Of a DNA stretch of 64,000 bases, positions 50,791 to 63,400 are shown in pieces. Position 1 is the stretch's first letter; each line of letters begins with the position of its first letter. This stretch comes from Syngnathus acus (lineage: Eukaryota > Chordata > Actinopteri > Syngnathiformes > Syngnathidae). The notes beneath the pieces were generated by a model. It had not been told where the DNA came from. It worked only from the letters and a program-made list of their open reading frames with translations, and did not search any database. Both the position numbers and the translations under genes were made by a program. The stretch is from the NCBI RefSeq assembly GCF_901709675.1, contig NC_051102.1, forward strand, positions 8,095,412 through 8,159,411. Direction: 5' to 3'.

Positions 50791-53090
50791 GCCCCTAAAG
50801 ACAACACTAGGTGGCGTCATCATGATCAGTGACAACAAATTAGACGAGTCATGCTTGCTGATGTTAGGTGGTAAATGCTAGCACACGCTTGCCCCCTGTG
50901 CGCTCAGACACTTCATGCACTTTTGCTAGGTGTGGACTTCACTGAGGGACCGTATGGTGTAGTGCAAGTTGATATATTCTCATAAACTAGATAATAACAG
51001 ATAATAGATGATAACGACTGCTAAAGCTAATGTTATGTGGGACATACTCACTGATTAGCCAATAGACACGTCTTACTGCTTTAAAGCTAACAAAAGGCAG
51101 CAAATGAGCAAGTACAACCGCTAAAGCTAACGCTAGATGTTACATTTAATGGCGGTTAGTTGAACATTGTTTTTGTGGGGCAGAAACATTCAAAGTACAC
51201 CGAGCGCAAAGTCACGCCGGGCTTGACAAAGACGAGTCTGCGGTGTCGGGCTGCGGTCGCGGCTTCCTCCTGCTGAGCCGCCCGTTTTCTTTGGGTTTTT
51301 TTTAACGTGGCCATTTGAAAACGTGTCCTGGCGACCGCGGGAGACGACGCGCCGGTTTGTTCTGCAGACGAGCGAGAAGCCGCGTCCAAATATTTCCACG
51401 GCTCCTGCGGCCTCGCGCTGGCATAGCGGCGTGGTGAGCTCATGCGTACGCCGCCGCCGCTCTGTTTTGTGATGGCTCAGCACTCTCCCTCGTCTCTCCA
51501 CTCGCCACTGCCGCCAAGTATCAGTGTCGCAGTCCTCCTTTTGAGGTCTGAGGTTTTTAATAAAGGCCCATTATGTGTCATCCTGGCCAAGTGTTGAAAA
51601 AGCGCAGGTTGCATTTCGCAGTTTGACTTCATATCCGGAGCGTTTAATTCCCTCTCTTGGCCAGACGGCTTGACGATAGCGCCATCCATCAGCTGAGATA
51701 TGCATTCTCCAAAGAGAGGCTTAAGCGCGCAAGACACTAATGGAAAAAAGTCAGCCTGTGTCGTAAACAAGACGTCTGGAAACACGTTTCCTTCCACCGA
51801 CGGGTTTCATCTGTGGTACCCTTTGCAACGGTACGTACTCATTGGGCTTGTGGCAAGCATCAGCCAGATACTGATAGCTGTTAGCCGCAAGATGACATTA
51901 AAATGATAATTTGTCATCATGCAACAGCTATTTCATTCATGTTTTATCAAAAGCCATCTTAAGTAGTCCCAAATATCCTTGGAACCAGCAAAACATACAA
52001 ATTATTAAACATAAATACGAGAGATGCTAACGCTATCTGGCAAAAACTTGAGAACTTGTCATCAGAAAAGTCAGTTGACTATTAAAGCCAACACTCGGTG
52101 GAAAATACTTCTCCGAAGTCACATGGCTGCTAAAGCTAGGTGGCAAATAAGCGCTAACCGGCCAGTATCTACATAGCTCAATGTTAGCTAGAAAAAAAGC
52201 ACAGTAACTAGCCATTAGACATATTCTTTTGGCTGCTAAAGCTTGCATGAGATGGAAAATACTTGCTAGTTAGCTTCAAAGTGGCCATCAGAATGTACCC
52301 GAAGGAAACCCTCACAAGCATGGCAATGTCTAAAGTTAACCAAGGTGTGGAGATGACAAAGTCAGTGGTCAAGAGGGACGGAAGGAGATAGACTTCTCGG
52401 GGGAATGCTGTCTTCTTTGTGGATTCCCTCCTCTTCCTTCCTCACATTGTCCCACATCCTCCCCTCCTCCTCGGCTGCCACAATAGCGGGCAGCAGCCGT
52501 GGCGTCGGGCACCGAGGGGGCAATTGGGGGAGACACCGGCGCTCGAGCTGACGGGAAGTCACATACTTCTCGATGCAACTACGCAGAACAAAAGAAAAAA
52601 AAACAAGCTTTGGTGGCTTGACTCATCATGACAACTTGGTGGCTTTGTCACAAGTGTGATGAACAAACGTCAGCTAAAAATATACTAATATTTTACGCAA
52701 GTGCAGCACTGTGCTGACAAGCTATTGTTTCGAGAATGAGAAGATTTGAATTCAAGGTTGCTGCTAAAGTTAATGCTAAGCGGGAAATACTTTAACTAGT
52801 TAGTGGCGTGGCTATTGAACTGAATTCTAGGTGGTAAATTCTTGCTACCTATCTGTTCGGTGAGCTCCATGACTGCTAAAGCTAATGCTAGGCAGTGATT
52901 ACTTCATAACAAGACACTAGATGAGGTTTGTGGCTGCTAATGCGAGGTAGCCGATACTTAACTTGCTGTCAAGTTTATGCTAGGCAGCAACTATTCACTA
53001 ATTAGCTGCTCGGTGACCCATTTAAGGTAACACTAGGTGTCACACACATTTTCTAAGAAAATACTCGCTAACTAGCATTTATCGTAGGTT
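50790..53090. repeat. Degenerate ~60-bp minisatellite array, interrupted
   Basis: Units with the core CTGCTAAAGCTAATGCTAGG followed by TGG-AAATACTTGCTAACTAG recur near 50793, 50862, 51016, 51076, 51119, 52020, 52079, 52127, 52206, 52758, 52811, 52872, 52931, 52974 and 53020. Spacing within blocks is about 45-80 bp, most often 55-62. Blocks are separated by unique DNA at about 51170-52010 and 52320-52740. Units are strongly diverged, so the array is old. Confidence 0.65.
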
Positions 53091-56000
53091 GGCCGCATTC
53101 AAATAATAATGATTACAAATGAAAATAATTATAAAAGACACACAAAAAAGGTACACATAACAAAATCAAGACAGTTTATGGGCAAAGTAAGTCCATTTGT
53201 CATCAAGTTGAAATATAAGTGATTAAAAACCACGAAAGATTTTCGCAAAGGAGCTAATTCTCAGAATTCTTCCTCACCATTCTTGTTAAAAATAATAATA
53301 TTAATAATAATAATAAAAGACCCGATGGCACCGCTCAGTGAGTGGGATTAGGCTGCTTCATGCCATATGAGGAAATAAATGGCGGCCAAAACGAGCAATT
53401 AAGTGGATCCCAGGATGAGAGGCTCCAGCAGGACGCACCAATCGTTTTTTTTTATGAGCCATTTCCTCTGCCTCACGCCAGCAGAAGGAATGCTCCCTTT
53501 GCTGACACACACACACACGCACACACACACGTGCACGCGCACATGCAGCCTTTAGTTTCGTTTAGTGTTGCAACATTTATGTGAAGTAATTAAAAACATC
53601 CACTGGTAATTTAATAGTTCTCACCAAGCAGAGACACGAAGTCTACACTATTACGACCCCCCTCCACTCTCGTTCTCCCATTGCTATATAAATAACCTGG
53701 AATGTTGCAAGTACACAGATGATTTTGGCCAGAATGCAGCATTTTTGCAACAAGTCCTGTTCTGTGTCACTTTGACCCCTGCGTGAGCTTGCCAAGTCGC
53801 AAGCTGCACAATCGCTAATACAGTGCTCCCGCCAAGGTAACTTGAAACTAAATGTTATATTTAAGGAAAATAAAAGTAAGCCAGAAATGTCGTACAAATG
53901 TCCTCACTCACTCAACCACAAAGAATTAATACAGTAACACTGATGCGTGGTATTTGAACTGTTTTTGTCTTTTTTTTTGTTAATAATTTGGAAAGGACAC
54001 TAAATGTATTAATTTTCTTCAAAGCTGTGATTTGGCTGCATATTGGCTAGATTTTTGGTGAAGAATCTCATGCGTAGAAAGGGAACAGAAGCCTCACAGC
54101 GTCTTGTATAATCATTTTTATTCCCCTCCTGCCGCCGTCAGGAGGGGAAAATAAATAGAACAATTTGGACAGAGAAAAAAAAAAAAAGTCATCGCAGTAC
54201 ATTGGTGACATCAGCACAAACTCAAGTACGCGGGCCCTTTAATGCTCTCCATTTCCCATGCAGCCCGCAAGTAGAGCGAGGTCGGCTGGCGCCACAGTCA
54301 TCATGCGCGTCCATCACTCGCAGCGCTCGCTGTTTTCCTTTGCAGGATGAGCTCAGCTCCTCCTCTGGCGCTAAGCGTTTATTCTTCTACCGAGTTCCTA
54401 ATGCTTTATCTTGGCCATGTTGTTTCAATAGCGGCTGACGGCGGAATGTCCCCAGAGACGCGCCTTGCCCTCCCAATAGGCCCATTCATTTAGAGGGCAG
54501 CAGTTGAACATGTGCTTTGTGTTAGCACTCCCTACAAGACGCACCCAACCTTTACATTAGCAACTCGCGGCCATTTATTATGTTTTACCAAAAGAGCCCG
54601 TAGACTCCGAAAGTTCATATTGTTTAGTGGCAATTAGACAGTAACACTCAGCTGGCTGTTAGCCTATGGCGGGAAATGGCTAAGCAATGCTAACAAGCAT
54701 AACGATGGAAATAAATAGCTCGCTAACAAGACTTAAAAGCTTCGGTGTTTGTAAGTTATAGAAAACACACAAAAAAATTACGTCAAGGTCAATGCATGTT
54801 ACTTTTACGACAGGAAAGTAGTTAAGATAAGACTATATAACGCAATATTCTTTATTAGGTAAAACCAATGTTTTCAGTTATGCTAAGCTAGCTATATGTT
54901 GACACGTTTGCTTACTACTTCACTGACGCAACTACATTTGTAGTCATTATTAGTCATAAAAATAGTGATGTTGGTCATGGCTAAATGTTCTTTCAGTCAG
55001 ACAACACTAACATACTAACTGAATTGTCTTATTTAGCTACATATCAAGCATATTAAGTAAATGCTCCAATGGCATACCTTCCTTCCTTCTCCTTTATAAG
55101 CCCAACCATTTATTAGGCACCTTTGTCTTTAACAAACAGTTTTTGACTTAATATCTGGCCGCAGCCATCTCAGATAAGAATGGCGACCGTCTGGAATTTC
55201 CAGATCTCCAAACGCGCTGACCAGTACTGAGATATGCTTTAGCATGAATTATGATGCTTTAACGTGCGGCATGAAGCGGTGATGGCGCTGACAATTCTGT
55301 GGCGCCAACGAAAAAAAACCCACTCAAATAGCCTTTTGTTTATATTTATTTCCCAATTAGCAGCCATCCTGTGAATAGGTGGCAGAGGCGCTACAATTGG
55401 ACACATTGTGTGGAATTAACATTGTGGAGCCGGAGGTGCCCCCCCCCCCCCCCCCCCGCCGTGTTTTTTATTTGTCACCTGGGAGCGCCGCTCCGAGGCG
55501 AGGTCACGGACCGGCTCAGCGGGGCACCAGCCCTCCGAAATGCCTGTCGCTGCCGCCGAGGCTGACCCTCAACAAGGCCGCCATTCAAAACCCCCGGCTC
55601 ACCCCGTTTGTCAGGAATGTCTCCTGCACTGGCAGGGGGGCTTCAACGGAAGTCAGATGTGCTTTAAAGGGAACACACGGATGAAGCATGCGCGGACACG
55701 GTTGCCTTTCAAAGAGCTCCTTTGAGTTTCGCTCTGTCATCTTTATCACTTCAACGCTAAACACCCTCATCAGCTGTCATCCGACATCATTGGAGGCACT
55801 ACAAAGGAGTAGCACTCTCCAAACAAATCAAAAGTAAAAGTTCAAAAAAGTAGCGGCATCGTAAACAAAAGGAGAATGAAGTCGTAATTTCGAAAGCGAA
55901 TGTCTGGCTGATTATCGGCGCAGTTAGTTGCCATTTTGACGCATCGGCCTTTTAAAAAAAATCTTCTGGCTGATAAGAGATCAGCCTAAAATTGGCCAAA

Positions 56001-57879
56001 CTTCATTTTAATTTTAATTTTCTAGTAAATTAATTGCCTCTCTAGAATCTATCTCTTGGTAAATTGCTCATATCGCTGACTGAGACACATTGGTGCAAAG
56101 AGATTTTACTTTGCTGTTGCACAACCCACGATAGCTTTTCGACTCCTGCCGGCTGCGCAAAGACTAATCATGACACATCTTTTCCGCCCGGTGGGATTAT
56201 TGGACCACCACTGTTACATTACTTGAAGTGGAAGTCAAACCAAGAGGAAAAGGCGGCGATGATTAAAGGGGGGTCATGTAGATGGAAAGATGGCGCAAAG
56301 GCGGCGGCGGCCAAAAAATGTGCGGCGACGTGTGCGTCATCCAAATTGCAATGAATGTTGCTAGTCGGATTTGCGGAGGGAAATCGTGATGGCAACATAA
56401 TGAACACACGCCGTTCTAATGGCTTTGGTTTATGTTGTAGATTTACATCGTATTTGTGTTGCAATATTTATAACAATCATTACAAAAAGTCTATTCCAGT
56501 CTGTGTTGTATTTGTATAAAATGTTTTGCATCCAAAAAATGGTTATTATATAAGTCACAGGCCAACTCGTTTAGGCAGCAGACTGAAATGATTGTGGCCT
56601 GGCATCTATTGGAAAATCACCAGATTAAAATGTAGCCTTGTTCATTTGATGGCTAAAAGGATAAAAATTCCACATGACTGACTTGCATGTTCAATTTTCA
56701 CGTGTGCCCATTTCTCTGCATGCTTTTTGTTTTCGCCATCCCGGGAGCACATTTTCACCTGTTTTTCACTTCCGAGCAGTCATCGGAGTGCAAAAGCGCA
56801 TCAAATATTCCCGTCTATTATTTAGAGTGGGCTGGCGGCAGCTGTCACCACCTACAGGAAGACAAAATATTAAATGTGTTCTTTGCTTTGCTTACATAAT
56901 CAACAGTCAAGTGTCACGTATGTCAAAATGTGTGGCCGGCCTGCGGTCGGGCCTACGAGCGCGTGTCGCCGGGTTGTATGAGTCCAATCAGGCTGTGGAA
57001 GGATAGACCTCCAGTGTTTGGGGATGCAGAGAAGGAAGCCAGCTTGAGTTCTTGAGAACCGCAGGGTTTGCTGCCTGGCTGGAAGTGGAAGGGTTGAAGA
57101 AGGGGGTGGGAGTGGGCCGTTCAACGTGGAGACTGTAAGTCATTGTAGCTCCACTCGACTGGCTTGGGTGGCAAAGATCATCAAGTCCCGGACATTCATC
57201 AACCTGCCGAGGAGGGCCGACTGACTGGAGCCGGGGGCTGCACCGAGCCCGGTACACCCCCCACCCCCCCTTCTCCTATCACTGCTGGTCCCTCTCCTTC
57301 TGCTTCACTCCGAGTAAATACGATCCAGTTCGACTGTGCCTGGGACGCCAGACACGGGTCAGTGCAAATAATCAGGCCTCTGACGCCTTGCCTCGTTACT
57401 GGGTGAGGGTGGGGAAGCCTGGGGGATGAATGTTGGGGGATCCCAAAGGAAACTGGGGGTCATGCACCGCTTCTGTCTTTGCAGGAGGGGAAGGTCACGA
57501 CGTGGCCGAGGGGGACAACAGTATGTTTACAAAGCGACATTTTCTTTCTTTAAAGTGCAAAATTCTTAAAACTAGTTAAGGAGTGCCTGACTATGAGTTA
57601 CACTTAATTGTAAATAGCATTTCATTTATATAATTCACAAAGTTTGTCCTGTTATTCCATAGCCAAAAAGTAAGAGCTGCAATGACTTTTCATGGTGGTT
57701 TTTGGGACATTTGAATGGACATTCATACTCACCCGCCATGTTTTTTTTTTTTTTTTTAATTACTTTGTGAATATGTTTCTGAACACGTTATATGCCGTTA
57801 TATGCAAATAGGACTGAATGGTATCGGTGGCGAATATTTAGGGATTTCAATAAGGCACCTGGGACAACTACGGGGGGTC
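53091..57879. other. Gene-free region, candidate regulatory DNA
   Basis: Mixed AT-rich and GC-rich blocks with a (CA)n tract at 53504-53532 and a 19-C run at 55439-55457. GC-richer unique blocks around 54230-54480, 55150-55700 and 57000-57500 have no matching protein family and could be conserved non-coding DNA; this cannot be judged from one genome. Confidence 0.4.
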
Positions 57880-58128
57880 CTCAGTACCCGGAAGTAGTTG
57901 ACAGTGAGCGGGAGTTTCGCCGGGTCTTGACTGCAACTTCCGCTGTTTCAGGTGAGTAAACCTGTTGAAAAGTCAGAACTTGTAATACTGCTGGTAGTCT
58001 GAGCTAATTATTGAGAATATGATACATACGGTTGTACAATGTATAATTTTGCGTATAACATGGACAGTGTGTGATGTTTCTAACGTATTCTCAGTACCCG
58101 GAAGTAGTTGACAGTGAGCGGGAGTTTC
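57880..58128. repeat. Exact 39-bp direct repeat, 210 bp apart
   Basis: Bases 57880-57918 and 58090-58128 are identical over 39 positions, beginning CTCAGTACCCGGAAG and ending GCGGGAGTTTC. Sequence on either side differs. The first copy runs into a consensus donor at 57952; the second runs into ATGGCGGAG at 58131. Confidence 0.9.
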
Positions 58129-58275
58129 AAATGGCGGAGTCGCCATTGACCGATCTCCCAGGTTCACGTCGTAATCATCACTCTGCATGATTTAACGGTT
58201 AGTAATTATTTTCCTGTTTTTACATGTTAGCATATGGTGCGGTTTATTAATTTTTGACACTTTTATGACCTTTAG

Positions 58276-58325
58276 ACAAAAAGTATGACGTTGACAAGCC
58301 TCACCATCCGATCTGCCATCAAAGG
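58276..58325 (+). other. Candidate first coding exon of an unidentified gene
   Basis: Acceptor GACCTTTAG precedes 58276, and consensus donor GTGAGT begins at 58326. Between them an ATG at 58285 (A at -3) opens MTLTSLTIRSAIK plus two bases of the next codon. A non-coding exon ending at 57951 (CTGTTTCAG|GTGAGT) could splice to it. No protein family was recognised and no following exon was found before the window ends. Likely a gene 5' end on the plus strand, but unproven. Confidence 0.3.
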
Positions 58326-58331
58326 GTGAGT

Positions 58332-59999
58332 ACTTTTACTTTGGTTTATAATGGTGTTGTTTTACAGGTTCTTGACGTTTTTACGCTTCTATGACATGAC
58401 CGGGACAAAGTTGCTTTTTCAAAAGTGGGAAAAAAAAAAAACCCACAAAAGCAAAAAAGGCTCAGTCCATATTGGTACAGTGCACAATTTTGGAACGTTG
58501 ACAGTGTCACAAAAAGTGAATGGTACTAAAAAAAAAAAACACACATCCAGATCATATTTGGCTCTTTTTTTTTTATGTTAGCACAGTGGTAGCGCTTCAG
58601 TAAAAAGCTTTTAAGGTCACCTGAATGCAACTGAAATGTCATTGCCTGGAAGTAGGGATCGATTAGGCACGCAGGAAGTCATCCATTCATGCTGCAATGT
58701 TTTACCAAGAAAGAGCACCACTCTTAAAAACAATTTTCAAATGTACAAAGAGCAGCATTCTTAAAAAATATATTTTCAAATGTCAGTGGAAAAAGACGAC
58801 AATAAAAAGCACTTCCTTCATCATAATGCTTCTATCACTTGAGAATCCCAGCCATTAAAAGCCACTATTGCTGAGTCATGTGACCTGAGATTAAATGACA
58901 ACTTTTCCACTGAAGGCAAAAAACAAGACTTAAAAAACCCCCAGATGTTAATGCATTTTAGGGTTCTGGTCATTTTTCATTTTTCTCCACTGCTCACGCT
59001 GCCCCGTAATTGTTGATTCAGCACATCTATTTCTGTGCGCTGTCCATCAAAGCAAGAAGCTTGCCCAGAGGCTGCAGCCAGCAGTACTTCTTTTTTTTTT
59101 TTTTTTTTTTTCTGTGCGTCAGAAGGAGTACGATACCATGTTGTACAACTGAACCTTCAATGTTAGACGTCATCTCTTGCTTTGTGCTGACATAAAAGTC
59201 CAGCATGCATCATAATTCAATCAAAATGTTATACATATTGGTGGACAAATTGATCTGGACTGCGATCCACCAATTGAGTCCACTCTCCACTGCTCCGTCT
59301 TTCCATTTGTAAGCGTTCTCATGTTTCTAACTCTCCAGTGTCACAGAAACACAAGTGACCTTTAATATCTAATGGGGGGAAAGGCTCCGAAGGACAGTGA
59401 TAAAACATGAGCGTGCACATGAGGACTTTGCTCTGCAAGTCATCAGCGGCTCTCCTATGCAGCAGTCACGGCCCCCAGCCTGCAGCATCCCTGAGCCTGG
59501 GAAAACATAAAGAGATGGAATGTGTGTGTGTGTTCAGTGTGTGTGCATGTGTGTGGTGAACTCACTGTCTGCCCTGATGACACTCCAGAGTCTGCGTCCT
59601 CCAGCTTCACTCTGACTCACACCACTTGTATTTACATTACGGGTATATTATTAATACTGAGGGTGTTTTGCGTTATGTGCACGTCGGCCGCCAGGGTGCC
59701 GTAAAGTCTACCGTGTTGGTTCAACAACTGTCTCATTTATGTGTGTTCGAAGGAGGTGATTCCGTTTACGACACGCTGGAGAGCTGCGCCTGTCGTACCA
59801 ATTTTCTGCTAGATCCGCCGATTGTAACCTGTGCAGCATTAGTTAGTTCACCATTTGTTGGGTATAGTTTCCTTAAGATTCCAGATCGAGAGTTTTATTT
59901 GCTACTTTTTGAGTCACGTTTGAATCATTCCCAGCTGCACTGTGGATTAATAGTTAGCACGTCTGCCTCACGCTTCGACTCTGGGGTGTAGCCCGCCAC
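58332..59999. other. Gene-free region with SINE-like remnant
   Basis: A/T runs and a GT tract near 59521-59545. A tRNA-like fragment at about 59938-59990 (TTAATAGTTAGCACGTCTGCC) resembles the head of the 28208 and 47190 copies. A 121-codon plus frame at 59626-59991 runs into that fragment and has no recognised family. Confidence 0.4.
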
Positions 60000-60460
60000 T
60001 AACCTAAAGTCCAAAATGGCATGATGCAAATGGTACATTCCCATCTGGCTATGGCTAACGCCTTAACCGGGAAGTTGCCAGGTTACCAACAAACAAATAG
60101 AACATGCTACGTTTTTTTGTTTTGGTTACCAATTTAGGAGAGAAATGTATATTTCTATTTTTGCAGTTTGAGTCATTGTCACCTTCCTGCCCTGAAATGT
60201 AAATAGAGTCCCATTTGGCTAATGCTAATATTTTAAACAGGGAGTAGATTTTGTAATTAGCAAACTAACAGACTAAATAAGGACAATATGGTGCGCTCCT
60301 CTTTTGTTTTTACCGTATGAGTCACAATGGAACCGTTCTCCGTGCCCCCAAGTAAGAAATAGTACACTCCAATTGTCTTATCCCACTGAAACAAGGAAGT
60401 GGTGTGCTAGCATTAGCATATAAAAACACAAATATGGCACCTCATTTCTTTTTACTTGTT
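60000..60460. repeat. Diverged ~150-170-bp tandem repeat, three units
   Basis: Units share TTTTT-C-GT-TGAGTCA (60157 and 60307), CCCATCTGGCTATGGCTAAC / CCCATTTGGCTAATGCTAAT (60040 and 60210) and AATATGG-GC-CCTC (about 60285 and 60435). Similarity is partial, so it is an old array. Confidence 0.55.
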
Positions 60461-63400
60461 TTAATGGCATTATCACTGGCCTCAAATCACCAATGCTGTT
60501 AATAGCGGTGTCATCCTAGATGTCAAATTTCCTCATTATTAGACATTGTTTTGCGCGTATTAACAACTTTGCTCCCCTCGTTGGTCATCAGTCTCACTCC
60601 CCCAAGTATCCTCCCCTTCCCTTCCCTCGGGGGCCTCATGGGATCTCTGCAGTACAAATTTCCGTTGATATTCTAGTGGCTGAGGCTGACGACACCGCAG
60701 CGCTGCTACCCCACGGCTTGACGAGCCCTCCGATGGCGATTTACAGTACATGGCAGCCACTCTGGAGCCGCCGCACATCTGGTGCAGAGTACGCTGACTG
60801 AAAAACAGTGTAACGGAGCTAAGTCGATGAAAGGCGCCCCCCCCCCCAACCCATTTTCCCCTTCCTCGTATCCTTAAAGCCCTCCCTCCTCCCTAAGCGC
60901 TTGGAAAGACTGGATAGTGTAAACAAAAACTCGAGAGAGGCATTAAGAGACATGCTGCACTTAATGATGTGATAGCGGTGGGAACTTTCTCTGTGAGCGA
61001 AAGTGTGTGTATGTGTCACAATTGATCGCCGGAACAATGTGAATGTTCAGCCCCAAGTCCAAAGCCAGTTCAAATTTGACAGATTGCTTTTGACACATTT
61101 ATTTTTCTGTACATTTCCCGGGGATTCCATTTTATCGCCTCCCGGGCACAGCTGGAGTTCACGTTTAAGAATGTGAAAACAATGCTAATTAGAGCAGATT
61201 GAACACGATGGCGACTTGACGGCGCATCCAAGAGCAACACGGAAAAGCGCTCGGCTTCTTGCCTATGAAATCCGCGTTGATTTTGTAATCGGCTTTTATT
61301 TTGCAACCGGCAGCTGACGTCGCTCACCCTCCCCTCTCAACCCCCTCAAGCTAACCCACAGCAAAAAAAGAGGAAAAAAGTCTTGACAAGGCGACCAAGT
61401 GCAGGAAAAAGACGCTGTCAAATGTCAGACGTCAGCAGAAAAAGCAGAAGTCAACTGCAACTGTAGCAACTCAGCCTGACGCTTAACAATAAAAGGCCTC
61501 CAGTGACGCTTTATTGATTAGTCATATAGAAAAAGACTGCTTAACAATAACTAGATGTTAGTTAATAATGTAGGCTAGCAGTTAGCATGCTCCACTTTGT
61601 TATAACTGTTAGCATAATGAAATGCTGAAGCGCCCGTAAGATAACTATCAGCCTTCCATAAAGCATTTCCACAAGCGCGACACTAGATTTGTCCGCTTGA
61701 AACGTAAACCAGACGCGAGCTCCAAGAATGCGCTCGACATCCTGCCGCACTTTTTCTCGCTCAGATCGGCTCTGTCGTCGAGCTCCAACCAGTGAGACGG
61801 CGTCAGAAGTCTCTCCTGTGTGTGTGCACGAGGGTATAAAAAAGTGTCAAGGAATTCATTGTCTGCTCTCCACCTGTTATTATTCTGGTCCCAATCAACC
61901 TGCTAGCCAGTCTGGAGCCAGTGGCCATCTGGAAACACTGCTCTGTTTATAAACTTGGCAAGGATCAGCACTGCGGGGCTCTGACCTCCCACACAAATGT
62001 GGAAACAATTAGAGCGCAAGACAGTCTGGCTGATTGCTGCAGTGAGCGCCGATCCCACCGACGTCTGCCCCCGACGCCAAACGCCTTGTTAGAGAAATCG
62101 CTAAGTCAGTAATAGCAAATATATTTTGATCGTCGTTTTCAACGCGAACTTTAATGCTTGTTTGGTTTTTTTTTTGTGTGTGTTAACGACCTTTACTTCA
62201 AACACACGCACAAGAACACAAATGTATTTATTGATCTTTGCGCATTGTGAAGCTGAGGCTGGCTCCCATGACCTCAAATGGGCTCCAAAGCCAAAATGCC
62301 AAATAGTTAAAAGCTACCTGTAGAAGAAAAAAACAAAAAAGGAGACATTGAAAGGAAGACAAAAAGTCTCAAGTTAACCGCTTTGTCATCTTTAACCTTT
62401 GGCTTCCATCGCCTTGCTTACAGATGACCTTTCGCGATTCTTGAGCAAGTCCATTTGGTCTTTTCTAATGTCTATCCAATCAGAGCAATTTCTTTGATGC
62501 TCTGTCATGGATTTAAAAACACAAATGCCACAAATTAAGACACACACACACGAAAAAAGATCTAAAATAGAGTTGAATCTTCCACAGTTGCCATCTGGAA
62601 TAATTGAGATCGGCATTCCGTAGCGGAAATAACAGGGACAGCAGCGACATGGAGGAATGTGAACCAGGGCGGATTAAAGATGGACAAGCGAGATGTCCTC
62701 TATCCTTTTATTGAACATTTTTTTGTTTTTGTTTGCTTCCAACACTTTGTCGTCGGGTTAGGATAGTGGATCTTTTACATACGAATTGAAAAATGCATAA
62801 TCAAAAATGATTTAAAAAATCAAAAATAATCAAAAATGAAATATATTAAGACTCAACATGGTATTTTGCAAGTTAGCATTTTGTCATACATCTTGCTAGC
62901 AAGTGCGCCATCTTATGTAGCTCGCCCAAGGGTAGTGCCGATGAAAAATTCTGGCCTCTTCATCATTTAAGTTGCCCATTCGTGAGCTATATTTTTCTAT
63001 TTGCTTTTAAACGGTCCCATTCTAGCAATCAATTAAACCTGCGGAAAGTTATGTCACTGAAAACAGACCAATCACACAGCTAACGTAGCCGCTAACATTT
63101 TGTATGATAATGAACTTCTCGTGAGCACATCTTGCTTTATTAAATGGTGAATTGGATGTGAATTTACGCCACGTTCAGCTGCAATACACAAACTTTCCCT
63201 GTTTGAAAAGACGTGATTCACTTCTCAGACGGATTCCGACCCGCTTGTGGCGCATTTCATCACAGCAGAATATCAAAGTCATCCATTACGTTCATGGTTC
63301 CCATTTGGCTTGTTGCTGTTTGTCCACCATCACTCATGACCGCCACTTTCCACATCGTTAAAATACGTCGCCGCCACGCCGGACGACTCCCACATGTGGA

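Noticed and set aside
51156-51501. Two overlapping minus-strand frames of 95 and 103 codons
   Set aside because: Low-complexity Arg/Ala-rich translation of a GC-rich block, with no family and no splice structure.
59626-59991. 121-codon plus-strand frame
   Set aside because: It runs into a tRNA-like repeat fragment, matches no known family and probably crosses repeat DNA.
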